In this document: positions 7,892-16,693 of the stretch, one piece after another
Position numbering within the stretch: the stretch's first letter is position 1
How the letters are laid out: the number at the start of each line of letters is the position of its first letter
NCBI GenBank assembly: GCA_030532035.1
Contig: JAUNLX010000001.1
Span: 62,001 to 126,000 of the forward strand
Source of the DNA: Clostridia bacterium
GTDB lineage: Bacteria > Bacillota > Clostridia > Oscillospirales > Acutalibacteraceae
Direction of reading: 5' to 3'
DNA length: 64,000 nucleotides
Notes under the pieces: generated by a model
What the model saw: the letters and a program-made list of their open reading frames with translations, nothing else
Told to the model about the DNA's origin: nothing
The model's database searches: none
Program-made: the position numbers and the translations under genes

Positions 7892-9796
7892 CTAAATATC
7901 TTTTCTTATATATTTTCTTTCGTGCTTAAATCCGGGCACGAGTTTTTCAAGTTTTAAAATAATATCGTCAGTATCTAAGCTCTCAATATCTTCTTTTGAC
8001 TTTTTAATAACACCCATATATGAATTACAGTCTATGTCTTTTCTCTTAGCCACAAACATTTTTTCTATTTTTTCAATTGTCTCATCTTTATTGTGAGAGA
8101 AAAGCTCTTCAGTCATTTTTTCGCCTTCACGAAGTCCCATAATCTCTATTTCAACTTTTTGTCCTGTTGATTTGTAATAAATATCAACCATTTTTTGAGC
8201 CATATTATATATATTTACTGGAGTTCCCATATCTAAAACAAAAAGATCTCCCTTATCTGTATATGACATAGATTTAAGCACAAGAGATACAGCTTCTGGA
8301 ATTAACATAAAATATCTTTCAATATCTTTACTTGTTACAGTCACAGGTCCGCCCTCTTCAATTTGCTTTTTGAAAATCGGAATAACTGAACCAGCAGATC
8401 CCAATACATTTCCAAAACGAACACAGAGAAAATGTGTATCGCTATTTTGATTGTAACATTGAACAACTCTTTCACAGACAGCCTTTGTAGCACCCATAAT
8501 ATTTGTGGGATTAACAGCCTTATCCGTAGAAATCATTAAGAATTTTTCGACATTATATTTGTCGGCAAGATGAGCAAGATTCATAGTGCCAAAAACATTA
8601 TTTTTATAAGCTTCCTTTATATTGTGTTCCATGAGAGGAACATGTTTATGAGCTGCAGCATGAAAGACAATATTGATTTTATAATATTCAAAAATATCTT
8701 CTAAGAAATTGTAATCTGTAATAGACCCTATAATAGTTCTGACATCTAAATTAGGATGCTTTGCCTTTAATTCAAGTTGAATATCATAGACAGTATTTTC
8801 ACAAATATCTAAAAGTACCAAAGCTTTTACATTTGCGTTGGCGCCAATTTGTCGACAAATTTCAGAACCTATTGAGCCACCAGCTCCAGTTACTAAGATA
8901 ACTTTATCTCTAAAAGATTCAAAAACTTCACTCAAATCTGGTTTTATTACCTGTCTGCCAAGTAAATCTTCATAATTAATATCTCTAAGACGGTAAAAGA
9001 GATTGCCGTCATCAAAAACAACCACACCAGGTAAAATTTTCACCTTAGCTGAGGTTTGATTACAAGTTTCAATTATTCTTTTTTTATCTTCTGTTGAAGC
9101 AGATGGAATAGCTATATAAATTTCATCTATTCCCTCACGCATAACAAAATTTGGAACATCTTTTACAGTTCCAACTATACGAACACCAGAAAGATACCGG
9201 TTTGTCTTTGTTTCATCGTCATCAAAGATGGCAACCACTCTCTTATCTGTTTCTTGAGTTTTATTTTTGATTTCTTCTATTAGAATTTTTCCGGCATTTC
9301 CTGCACCAATTACAATTATTTTCTTTACCTTCAGGTGTCTTCCTGGAATAAAATCTTTTCTTTTATTGGCATTGAAAATTAAGAAAAATAAATATCTTGA
9401 AATTAAAATTAGCAAAAATGAAAATAACAGATATTTAACCGACCAAACGAAGAGATCGGCTTTTCTTAAGCTTATAAAAATCAAAGAAGATACAGAAAAT
9501 ACAGCAAATTTACTTACAATTAAAGCAAGAGTAAGATTTATATAATCTTCTCCTGAAAGAACTCTCCACACTCTCTGATAAATTTTGAATACATTGAAAA
9601 TGATAAACATAAATATAAAATCACAAACAATGAAAACCGCAATTTTCCATAAATTTTCAGAAAAAAAGCTAAATTCAAATCGCATATCTAAGATTGCAGA
9701 TAAAAAAGCAGATAAGATCAATGCGAAAAAATCACTTATTATAAATCTCGATTTAATCGACTTAAGTTTCTCAAAAAAAAGTTTGCCTTTCGGCAT
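7892..9796 (-). CDS. pglF: Membrane-bound UDP-GlcNAc 4,6-dehydratase, PglF/WbpM/CapD family
   Basis: Polysaccharide biosynthesis protein of 634 residues that converts UDP-GlcNAc to the 4-keto-6-deoxy sugar. Four hydrophobic segments lie within residues 15-145. A nucleotide-binding domain with GAGNAG (164-169) follows, then the SDR dehydratase domain with TGAGGSIG (303-310). The usual YxxxK is replaced by the family-specific STDKAVNPTN (423-432) and MGATK (434-438). AAAGGAG precedes the ATG. It is the first gene of the seven-gene operon and has a strong promoter just upstream. Confidence 0.9.
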   Translation of the reverse strand: MPKGKLFFEKLKSIKSRFIISDFFALILSAFLSAILDMRFEFSFFSENLWKIAVFIVCDFIFMFIIFNVFKIYQRVWRVLSGEDYINLTLALIVSKFAVFSVSSLIFISLRKADLFVWSVKYLLFSFLLILISRYLFFLIFNANKRKDFIPGRHLKVKKIIVIGAGNAGKILIEEIKNKTQETDKRVVAIFDDDETKTNRYLSGVRIVGTVKDVPNFVMREGIDEIYIAIPSASTEDKKRIIETCNQTSAKVKILPGVVVFDDGNLFYRLRDINYEDLLGRQVIKPDLSEVFESFRDKVILVTGAGGSIGSEICRQIGANANVKALVLLDICENTVYDIQLELKAKHPNLDVRTIIGSITDYNFLEDIFEYYKINIVFHAAAHKHVPLMEHNIKEAYKNNVFGTMNLAHLADKYNVEKFLMISTDKAVNPTNIMGATKAVCERVVQCYNQNSDTHFLCVRFGNVLGSAGSVIPIFKKQIEEGGPVTVTSKDIERYFMLIPEAVSLVLKSMSYTDKGDLFVLDMGTPVNIYNMAQKMVDIYYKSTGQKVEIEIMGLREGEKMTEELFSHNKDETIEKIEKMFVAKRKDIDCNSYMGVIKKSKEDIESLDTDDIILKLEKLVPGFKHERKYIRKDI

Positions 9797-9843
9797 AAGC
9801 GTTCTCCTTTTTATGACTTATTGTACAAATTATTGGTCGCAAA

Positions 9844-9872
9844 ATTATACCATATTGCCGTCTTCAATGCAA
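9844..9872 (-). promoter_or_regulatory. Sigma-A-type promoter of the amino-sugar operon
   Basis: On the minus strand a perfect TATAAT (9844-9849) is preceded by an extended -10 TGG. A weak TTGCAT -35 lies 17 bases upstream (9867-9872). It is about 50 bases before the pglF start. Confidence 0.7.
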
Positions 9873-10039
9873 TTTTTAAGCAACAAAAAAAGCTCGTCAA
9901 ACCTTTATATTGATTAACAATGAACGCTTATTTAACTTTTATATTTTCTTTTTTGTTTTTTAACAATCAAATGAAATTTTTATATAAATTGCAACACTTA
10001 AAATTCCATTAAATCACCAATATACAATTCTCATATATC

Positions 10040-10074
10040 AAAACAAACAGCTGAAGACTTGCTTCAACTGTTTG
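10040..10074 (-). terminator. Terminator of the aconitase X / enoate reductase operon
   Basis: CAAACAG-CT-GAAG (10044-10056) pairs with CTTC-AA-CTGTTTG (10062-10074). On the minus-strand RNA the stem is 13 pairs with one G.U, followed by four U residues. It begins 23 bases after the stop codon. Confidence 0.65.
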
Positions 10075-10096
10075 ATTTTTTAATGTTGTTAAATAG

Positions 10097-12154
10097 CTAA
10101 ATGGACATTGCAACATCCCAAGCGTTCCAAATTACAGTACGCAAATTTCCAACCTTTTTAGCGTCGCCAACAATATGAACTTTACGAGATTTTTTCGCCA
10201 TCGGAGCCGGTTTGTATCCAACAGATAAAATAACTGAATCAGCTGGTATACGAACTTCTTTTCCATTTTCATCTGTAATTAAAACATAATCTGCGCCAAT
10301 CTCCTTTGTTTTTGCATTTAAATATACAGGAACTTTATTTGTCTTAAAGCAATCTCGAAGATATGAACTATTTGCAAGACAAAGATTTTTAACTGCCATT
10401 AGGTCGTACATCATCTCTACAATTATGGGGTTTTTCCCACCACGCAGTAAATCAAGTGCAATTTCACAGCCTGTAAGACCTCCACCAATTATAACGACAT
10501 TGTCGCCTACTTCTTTTGTTTTCAACAGATATTCACAGGCTTCCATTGCATATTTATCTGATCCTGGAATTGGACATTCTTTAGCTATAGAGCCAGTCGC
10601 AATTATAAATTCATCAGCTTCAATTTCATCTAAAGAATTTACTCTATGATTTAATTTAACCTCAATGCCAAGTTTCTTTATTTGATTCTTTTCCCACTCT
10701 ATCAAAGCTCTGTCATGAGATTTAAATTCAGGAGCTGCGGCAGCTATGAAGATTCCACCTAATTTATCTGACTGTTCATAAACAACAACCTCATGCCCTC
10801 TTTTTTTGAGTACGATAGCAGCTTCCATTCCACCGATACCGCCACCTATTATTGCAACTTTTTTAGGCTTTTTAGTTTGTTTTATTTTATATTTTTTAGA
10901 TTGCATAGTGATTGGATTCACTGCACAACGACACATATTCATTGAATCATTCAAATCTTGATCACAGGCAGATTTACCATGCTTTGCCATTGTAAAACAG
11001 GCGGCATGACAACAAATACAGGGTTTTATTTCCTCTTCTCTATCTTCTATCATCTTTGTAATCCAGCTTGGATCAGCAAGAAATTGTCTGCCAATTGCAA
11101 CTGCATCAATTTCTCCATTTTTTATTGACGATGACGCAGCATCCATAGTCATTCTGCCAGCACAGACAACGGGAATATCGACAAATTTTTTAATATGTTT
11201 AACATCTTCCAAATTACAATTTTCGGGCATATATTGTGGTGGATGAGCCCAATACCATGCGTCGTAAGTGCCGTTGTCACAGTTTAGCATATCATAACCA
11301 GCGTCTTGTAAATATTTAGCTGCTTTTTCTGATTCTTCCATGGTGCGGCCTATTTCCACAAAATCTTCTCCCGGCATTGCACCTAATTGAAAATCTTTTG
11401 TCTTGGAAACCACAGAATATCGAAGTGATACGGGAAAATCCTCTCCGCATTTTTCTTTTATTATCTTAACTATTTCAACAGGAAAACGATATCTATTTTC
11501 AAAAGAACCACCATATTCATCTGTTCTAAAATTTGTATAAGAGAGAGTGAACTGATCGAGCAGATAACCCTCGTGAACAGCATGTACTTCTACACCATCA
11601 ACTCCAGCTTCTTTGCATAAACGAGCCGTTTCGCCGAAAGCATAGATAATATCTTTAATTTGCTTTTTAGTCATTTCCTTAGTAGTGATGTCCTCAGCCC
11701 AACGATTCGGCAATGGGGAGGGCGCTGTTGTCAAATATTCGGGATCCATTATAGGTTTTGCAATAGTTCCTAAAATTTTGTTGTTTATCAATGTTGTCAT
11801 AAGTTCTGAAAGTGCCATAGAACGCCCAAATCCCGCTGTCATTTGCAAGAACATTTTAGCTCCAGTTTTATGCAACTCATCCATAAATTTCTTAAGCTGC
11901 TTAAATTTCCATTTATGCTCGTAGAGCCAAGCTCCTCCGATAATATCTTTTACTGGTGCTATACCGGGAATGATAAGGCCACAATTATTATCGGCAATTT
12001 CTTTTAAAAGGCGTGCAGCTTCTTTATCAAAGTGATTGGGTTCTGTCCAACCAAAAATACAAGTTCCACCCATAGGAGCCAAAACTATTCGATTTTTAAT
12101 TTCGCAATTTCCTATTTTCCAAGGTGTAAAGAGAACATCTAATTCTTTTTTCAC
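10097..12154 (-). CDS. Old-yellow-enzyme-type NADH:flavin oxidoreductase / 2-enoate reductase family
   Basis: Large flavoprotein of 685 residues with the architecture of 2-enoate reductase, 2,4-dienoyl-CoA reductase and the Bai proteins. An FMN TIM barrel (about 1-375) contains LAPMGG, a YGGSFENRYRFP motif and the CAGRM loop. A cysteine cluster CICCHAAC followed by CRCAVNP suggests a 4Fe-4S site. An FAD/NAD(P) domain has GGGIGGMEAA and a second GGGLTGCE. The spacing between the third and fourth candidate cysteines is longer than I expect from the family. The start is GTG at 12154 behind GGAGG. It lies 36 bases after the small aconitase X subunit gene. The substrate is unknown; reduction of an alpha,beta-unsaturated acid is inferred. 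Confidence 0.85.
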   Translation of the reverse strand: MKKELDVLFTPWKIGNCEIKNRIVLAPMGGTCIFGWTEPNHFDKEAARLLKEIADNNCGLIIPGIAPVKDIIGGAWLYEHKWKFKQLKKFMDELHKTGAKMFLQMTAGFGRSMALSELMTTLINNKILGTIAKPIMDPEYLTTAPSPLPNRWAEDITTKEMTKKQIKDIIYAFGETARLCKEAGVDGVEVHAVHEGYLLDQFTLSYTNFRTDEYGGSFENRYRFPVEIVKIIKEKCGEDFPVSLRYSVVSKTKDFQLGAMPGEDFVEIGRTMEESEKAAKYLQDAGYDMLNCDNGTYDAWYWAHPPQYMPENCNLEDVKHIKKFVDIPVVCAGRMTMDAASSSIKNGEIDAVAIGRQFLADPSWITKMIEDREEEIKPCICCHAACFTMAKHGKSACDQDLNDSMNMCRCAVNPITMQSKKYKIKQTKKPKKVAIIGGGIGGMEAAIVLKKRGHEVVVYEQSDKLGGIFIAAAAPEFKSHDRALIEWEKNQIKKLGIEVKLNHRVNSLDEIEADEFIIATGSIAKECPIPGSDKYAMEACEYLLKTKEVGDNVVIIGGGLTGCEIALDLLRGGKNPIIVEMMYDLMAVKNLCLANSSYLRDCFKTNKVPVYLNAKTKEIGADYVLITDENGKEVRIPADSVILSVGYKPAPMAKKSRKVHIVGDAKKVGNLRTVIWNAWDVAMSI

Positions 12155-12190
12155 GATGATTAAACCTCCCTATTATTTTAATAAAATATA

Positions 12191-12625
12191 TTAATCGACA
12201 ATAACTGTTCCATCTGATTTCAGCGTGATTTTGTCTCCATTTTTTACAGTTTCCAAAAACTCGTCTCCAAGCTTATCATATACGGGCATATCTTTATCAG
12301 CCCAAACTTCAGATAAAACGGCGCCCGCAGCGGCAAGAGAATCTATTTCTTTAGAAAATAGCAGACAAGCGGGAGCCTTGCCCTCCACTACAGCTGTATA
12401 AATAAACATACCACCAGTTGTAGAGCCAATTGTCAAAGGTAGGCAAAGCGCTTTATCCTGTATAATTTTCTTATATAAATCAGGATTTGACTGATCATTA
12501 CATCTTGTGCGAGGTTGAATATTCATCATCTGCATTGAAGCCAAAGTGTTAAATCCATTTTTAGTAACAACAGCTTCAAAACTTCCATCGCCAGCAACTA
12601 TGGCACGACCTTTAAATTTTTTCAT
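12191..12625 (-). CDS. Aconitase X small subunit, swivel domain (DUF126)
   Basis: Protein of 144 residues that matches the swivel domain of aconitase X, which in two-subunit members is a separate chain and completes the active site. Recognisable points are GRAIVAGDGSFEAVV at the N terminus, a PLTIGSTTGG loop and a VWADKDMPVYDKL segment. It begins one base after the large-subunit stop codon, so the two are translationally coupled. Characterised aconitase X enzymes are cis-3-hydroxyproline dehydratases or archaeal mevalonate-5-phosphate dehydratases. Which reaction applies here cannot be decided from sequence alone. Confidence 0.82.
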   Translation of the reverse strand: MKKFKGRAIVAGDGSFEAVVTKNGFNTLASMQMMNIQPRTRCNDQSNPDLYKKIIQDKALCLPLTIGSTTGGMFIYTAVVEGKAPACLLFSKEIDSLAAAGAVLSEVWADKDMPVYDKLGDEFLETVKNGDKITLKSDGTVIVD

Positions 12626-12626
12626 T

Positions 12627-13910
12627 TTAGTTTACCCCCTTTGTGAGCATTTCTAAAATCTCATCATCTGAATAATAACGAGTTGTCGTATATGTTCGGA
12701 GTTTGTTTGAACTTGTTATAACCGCTTTGCTCTGACAAAGTGGATTGTCCATATACATAAGGGGACAGATATAACTAATTATAACGCCCATATCTATTAG
12801 TTTTTGGTATTCAGGATGTTTTTTAAATTCTTCATGTACAGGATTTGATGTTGTAAATACTGTCGCTATTGAAACCTTTGTCCTTTTATTTTCTTTCAAA
12901 CCCTTGTCTAATTTATTTGTCCAATCTTTGAGTTGCTCTAAAGACATATGCGGGCAACCCAAAAAGCACATTTTCGGTTTAGCATTGGGATTTTTCCAAA
13001 TAACCGGATAATTATCTTTTACTCTCTGTAATTCTTCATCTGTAATAATATATTCTTTCGCATTCTCTAAAATTAATTTTTCTTTCAGTTCAACTGCTTC
13101 TGGCGTCAAACCGTCTATATGATAAAGACCAACTGCTCCATTAGAAGCTGTTGCTGCTCCAAAATCTTTAAGATAAGTACAGACAGAATCATTGAGCTCA
13201 TTGCCAAGATATTTATCAAGGCCATATATGTATGGAACATCTTCTGTAACTTTCATTCCAATTGCAGAACCCAAGAGTTGAGCGTCCGGTTTCTTAGTTG
13301 TCTGAAGTTTCACAATCCATTTTGCCTTTCTGCCCTCATCAGTCAAGAAACCAAAGTATGGAACGAAGCCACAAACAGATCCAAAAAGTTCGATTATTCC
13401 TGAATTTCTATTACAGCGTGCACCTAAAACAGAATTTGCATATACAACTGCAGACGATTCTGCCCAAGATAAAATATCTCCTTTTTTAGGTATATTTCCA
13501 AGTTCAGGCATATAACAGGTACAGGTGTAGGAATTTTCATTTAATAATCCGAGCTTTTTTAATTGAGCATCATATCTTTTTTGTTTACTATAAATAATTT
13601 TTGCCAATACTTTCGATACTAAACTCTGTGGAACTTCGGGGTCGTATGGGCGTGGGTCGCAGGTAAATTTTTGACTGGATATACAGCCGTCATCAATAAG
13701 TTTTTGATATAAATCAAAGACTGGACCTAAAAACATCAAACCAAAGCTTAAAACTAAGTGTCCATACTCGCTGGTAACGGGAACCATTTTTGTTGCTCCA
13801 AAAATTTCACCGTACTTTATCAAAGTTTCCATAACTTTTGCCATAGTTTCGCCTTTAGAACCATCAAGTATTGCCTGCTGTTCAGAAGTTAAAACCATTT
13901 TTGTTTCCAT
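12627..13910 (-). CDS. Aconitase X catalytic (large) subunit (DUF521)
   Basis: Large subunit of 427 residues of an aconitase X dehydratase. Family signatures are visible in order: AESSAVVYANSVLGARCNR (152-167), SNGAVGLYHIDGLTPEA (256-272) and GCPHMSLEQL (318-327), with cysteines in the second and last thirds that could bind an iron-sulfur cluster. The ATG at 13910 is preceded by GGAGG. An upstream in-frame TTG overlaps that ribosome binding site and is rejected. The gene leads a three-gene set with the swivel subunit and a 2-enoate-reductase-like flavoenzyme, so the dehydration product may be reduced by the third protein. Confidence 0.85.
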   Translation of the reverse strand: METKMVLTSEQQAILDGSKGETMAKVMETLIKYGEIFGATKMVPVTSEYGHLVLSFGLMFLGPVFDLYQKLIDDGCISSQKFTCDPRPYDPEVPQSLVSKVLAKIIYSKQKRYDAQLKKLGLLNENSYTCTCYMPELGNIPKKGDILSWAESSAVVYANSVLGARCNRNSGIIELFGSVCGFVPYFGFLTDEGRKAKWIVKLQTTKKPDAQLLGSAIGMKVTEDVPYIYGLDKYLGNELNDSVCTYLKDFGAATASNGAVGLYHIDGLTPEAVELKEKLILENAKEYIITDEELQRVKDNYPVIWKNPNAKPKMCFLGCPHMSLEQLKDWTNKLDKGLKENKRTKVSIATVFTTSNPVHEEFKKHPEYQKLIDMGVIISYICPLMYMDNPLCQSKAVITSSNKLRTYTTTRYYSDDEILEMLTKGVN

Positions 13911-13952
13911 ATCTTCCTCCAATCAAATAAATATAGTTAATTTATTTATTTT

Positions 13953-13979
13953 ATTTTAACAAATAAGTTCTATTGTCAA
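13953..13979 (-). promoter_or_regulatory. Possible promoter of the aconitase X operon
   Basis: A consensus TTGACA (13974-13979, minus strand) is followed after 15 bases by TAAAAT (13953-13958). The spacer is short, so the exact -10 is uncertain. Confidence 0.4.
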
Positions 13980-14134
13980 TATTCTAACATTTTTTACAAT
14001 TATTTTCTAAATAAATTTGACCAATTAATAGAAATAACAAATAAAGATTCAAAACTACTCTGTGTTTTTACTAATGACTTTAATTATCTATACCATTTTT
14101 ATTTTATGTGTTAGTAGACAAAAATTAATTCCAT

Positions 14135-14173
14135 AAAAAATCTCTTAGAAATTAAAATTTCTAAGAGATTTTT
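14135..14173 (-). terminator. Terminator downstream of lysS (symmetrical)
   Basis: A perfect 17-base inverted repeat (14136-14152 with 14157-14173) has a four-base loop and A/T runs on both ends, so it could work in both directions. It lies about 60 bases after the lysS stop. Confidence 0.8.
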
Positions 14174-14232
14174 AGTGTAATGATTTTCACTCTGATAAAC
14201 TGATTTATTTTTAGATTTTCAGAGAAAAACAA

Positions 14233-16161
14233 TTAATATAGTTTAGCTCCAGCAGGAATGTGATTGTCAACCATTAAAAGATGAAGTTTTTCTTCGCCTT
14301 TTTCACTGTGTACTGCAGAAATTAACATTCCACAAGAATCAATTCCCATCATCTTTCTCGGAGGTAAGTTTGTAATTGCTATACAAGTTTTACCGATTAA
14401 TTCTTCAGGCTCATAGTATGCATGTATTCCGCTCAAAATAATTCTATCTTCTTCGCTTCCGTCATCGAGAGTAAATTGTAATAATTTTTTTGACTTCGGT
14501 ACAGCCACACAATCTTTCACCTTAACTGCACGAAAATCACTCTTGCTGAAAGTTTCAAAATCAACAAATTCTTCAAACAAAGGCTCAATTTCAACATTTG
14601 AAAAATCAATTTTTTCATCAATTTTTTCTTCTTTATTTTCAGATTTTATGTTATTTTCACTTTGATTTTGCGAGTCTTTTAGCGGTTTCATTGTCGGGAA
14701 TAAAAGCACATCTCTTATTGAATAACTGTCTGTCAAGAACATAACTAATCTGTCAATTCCCATACCCATTCCACCGGTAGGAGGCATGGCATATTCAAGT
14801 GCTGTAACAAAATCGTCGTCAGGCATATTTGCCTCTTCATCGCCTGCGGCTCTAAGCTGTGCCTGATGTTTAAATCTTTCATGTTGGTCTATGGGGTCAT
14901 TGAGCTCAGAATAGGCATTTGCAAATTCTCTACCAGTTATAAAGAGTTCAAATCTTTGAGTCAAAAGAGGTGTGTCTAAACATTTTTTAGTGAGTGGAGA
15001 AACTTCAATTGGATAATCATATATAAAAGTAGGCTCTGTTAAGTGCTCTTCTACCTTCGCTTCAAAGACTTCATTTAGTATATTTCCCCAGGTAAGTTCT
15101 TTGTCGATGTCAATATCCAAAGTTTTAACGACTTCTTTTGCCTTTTCATCGTCGCCGATAAATTCCATAAAATCTACATCTGTATATTTTTTAACGGCTT
15201 CTGCCATAGTAAGTTTGATAAATGGCTTGGAAAGATCAATCTTTGTTCCCTGATAATCAATTTCTAAGCTATCGCAAACATCGTTTGCCGCTCTTCTTAT
15301 CATTTCCTCGGTTATATCCATCATATCGTTGTAATCGCTATATGCTTCATACAATTCAATGGCAGTAAATTCGGGATTGTGTTTAATATCCATTCCCTCA
15401 TTGCGAAACTGTCTACCAATTTCATAGACCTTATTCATACCGCCAATAATAAGTCTTTTAAGATAGAGTTCTGGTGCAATTCTAAGATAAAGATCAATAT
15501 CCAAAGCGTTATGATGAGTAACAAAAGGTTTAGCAGAAGCTCCGCCAGCTATAACATTTAGCATAGGAGTTTCGACTTCTATAAATCCACGCTCTTCTAA
15601 AAAATTCCTTATCGAAGAAATGATTTTACTGCGACTTTCAAAGGTATTTTTTACATCCGGATTCATTATCAAGTCTAAATATCTTTGTCTATATCTTAAA
15701 TCAGTATCTTTAAGTCCATGATATTTTTCAGGTAAAGGCAAGAGAGATTTTGAAAGCAAGGTGAGTTCTTTTCCATGAATTGATATCTCGCCTCTCTGGG
15801 TTTTAAATACAAAACCCTTAAGTGAAATAATATCGCCGATATCCCATTTCTTAAATTCGTCAAATTCCTCGGCGCCAATTTCATCTTTTTTAATATATGC
15901 TTGAATTGAAGCTGTTCCGTCATAAATATCTATGAAATTTGCTTTTCCCATATTTCTACGGCTCATCATTCTACCGCAAATACAGACATCTTTATTTTCA
16001 AAAGTTTCAAAATTTGCACGAATATCCTTTGCTGTAGCGTCTGGGTATCCCTTTGTTATCTCAAAAGGGTCTCTGTTTTTCGCCTTCAATTCATTTAATT
16101 TTTCGATTCTTATTTCTCTAAGTGTAGAGGGATTTTTTTCTTGATTTTGTATATTAGCCAT
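14233..16161 (-). CDS. lysS: Lysyl-tRNA synthetase (class II) with C-terminal tRNA-binding domain
   Basis: Charges tRNA-Lys with lysine. Residues 1-493 form a complete class II LysRS: an OB-fold anticodon-binding domain (about 57-140), motif 2 around FRNEGMD (252-258) and motif 3 in GGMGMGIDRL (463-472). A charged linker (about 494-532) then leads to an EMAP/Trbp-like tRNA-binding domain (about 533-642; SDFRAVKVKD, KLLQFTLDDG, NLPPRKMMGIDSCGM). That domain is best known at the C terminus of MetRS. At 642 residues the protein is about 150 longer than an ordinary LysRS. It follows greA by nine bases and ends the holB-ricT-greA-lysS run. Confidence 0.95.
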   Translation of the reverse strand: MANIQNQEKNPSTLREIRIEKLNELKAKNRDPFEITKGYPDATAKDIRANFETFENKDVCICGRMMSRRNMGKANFIDIYDGTASIQAYIKKDEIGAEEFDEFKKWDIGDIISLKGFVFKTQRGEISIHGKELTLLSKSLLPLPEKYHGLKDTDLRYRQRYLDLIMNPDVKNTFESRSKIISSIRNFLEERGFIEVETPMLNVIAGGASAKPFVTHHNALDIDLYLRIAPELYLKRLIIGGMNKVYEIGRQFRNEGMDIKHNPEFTAIELYEAYSDYNDMMDITEEMIRRAANDVCDSLEIDYQGTKIDLSKPFIKLTMAEAVKKYTDVDFMEFIGDDEKAKEVVKTLDIDIDKELTWGNILNEVFEAKVEEHLTEPTFIYDYPIEVSPLTKKCLDTPLLTQRFELFITGREFANAYSELNDPIDQHERFKHQAQLRAAGDEEANMPDDDFVTALEYAMPPTGGMGMGIDRLVMFLTDSYSIRDVLLFPTMKPLKDSQNQSENNIKSENKEEKIDEKIDFSNVEIEPLFEEFVDFETFSKSDFRAVKVKDCVAVPKSKKLLQFTLDDGSEEDRIILSGIHAYYEPEELIGKTCIAITNLPPRKMMGIDSCGMLISAVHSEKGEEKLHLLMVDNHIPAGAKLY

Positions 16162-16170
16162 TATCCTATC

Positions 16171-16653
16171 CTATTTATATATTTCCATTATTTTAAAGTT
16201 TTTCTTATTTCCATCGGGCAACTCAACTTCAACTTTGTTTCCCCTTTTCTTACCCCAAACAGCTCTACCAATCGGAGATTCATTTGAAATAATACCATTT
16301 TTAGGATCAATTTCATTGCTCGACATAATTGTGAAGCTAAGAATTTCTGCGCCTTTCTGTCCAATCTCTTTAATTTTAATTTTAGAGCCTATGCCAACTC
16401 TGTCAGTTGAAATTTCGTCTTCGTCTATTACTTTAGCAGATTTCAAAATATCTTCAATTTCATTGATTCTATTTTCAATCATTGCTTGGTCATTTTTAGC
16501 TTCATCATATTCAGCATTTTCGGAAAGGTCTCCAAAAGCACGAGCGACTTTGATTTTTTCAATGATTTCCGTTCTGCCAACTGTTTTTAATTGTTCAAGT
16601 TCTTCCTTTAACTTGTCATAACTATCTTTGGTGAGTATGTTTTCTTTCTGCAT
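16171..16653 (-). CDS. greA: Transcription elongation factor GreA
   Basis: Rescues backtracked RNA polymerase by stimulating transcript cleavage. At 160 residues it is full length. The N-terminal coiled coil carries the acidic tip sequence ARAFGDLSENAEYDEAK, where the essential acidic residues sit, and the C-terminal FKBP-like domain ends with a GNKVEVELPDG strand. The ATG at 16653 has AAAGGA upstream. It lies between ricT and lysS on the same strand. Confidence 0.95.
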   Translation of the reverse strand: MQKENILTKDSYDKLKEELEQLKTVGRTEIIEKIKVARAFGDLSENAEYDEAKNDQAMIENRINEIEDILKSAKVIDEDEISTDRVGIGSKIKIKEIGQKGAEILSFTIMSSNEIDPKNGIISNESPIGRAVWGKKRGNKVEVELPDGNKKNFKIMEIYK

Positions 16654-16693
16654 TGGGCTGTCCTTTCAAATTTATCTTATTTTGTATAAAAAT

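Larger units (their letters stand above)
9797..10096. other. Intergenic region between the enoate reductase gene and the pglF operon
   Basis: This 300-base gap holds the pglF promoter near 9844-9872 and the terminator of the upstream gene at 10040-10074. The A+T-rich stretch between them (about 9875-10038) shows no open reading frame or repeat that I can support. Confidence 0.6.
13911..14232. other. Intergenic region between aconitase X and lysS
   Basis: This gap of about 320 bases contains the aconitase X promoter and ribosome binding site on one side and the lysS terminator on the other. Between about 13990 and 14130 it is A+T rich; I see no conserved RNA fold or coding frame there. Confidence 0.6.

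Noticed and set aside
13990-14130. Riboswitch or T-box leader near lysS or aconitase X
   Set aside because: The A+T-rich stretch lies downstream of lysS and upstream of the aconitase X promoter, and no T-box or riboswitch core sequence was seen.
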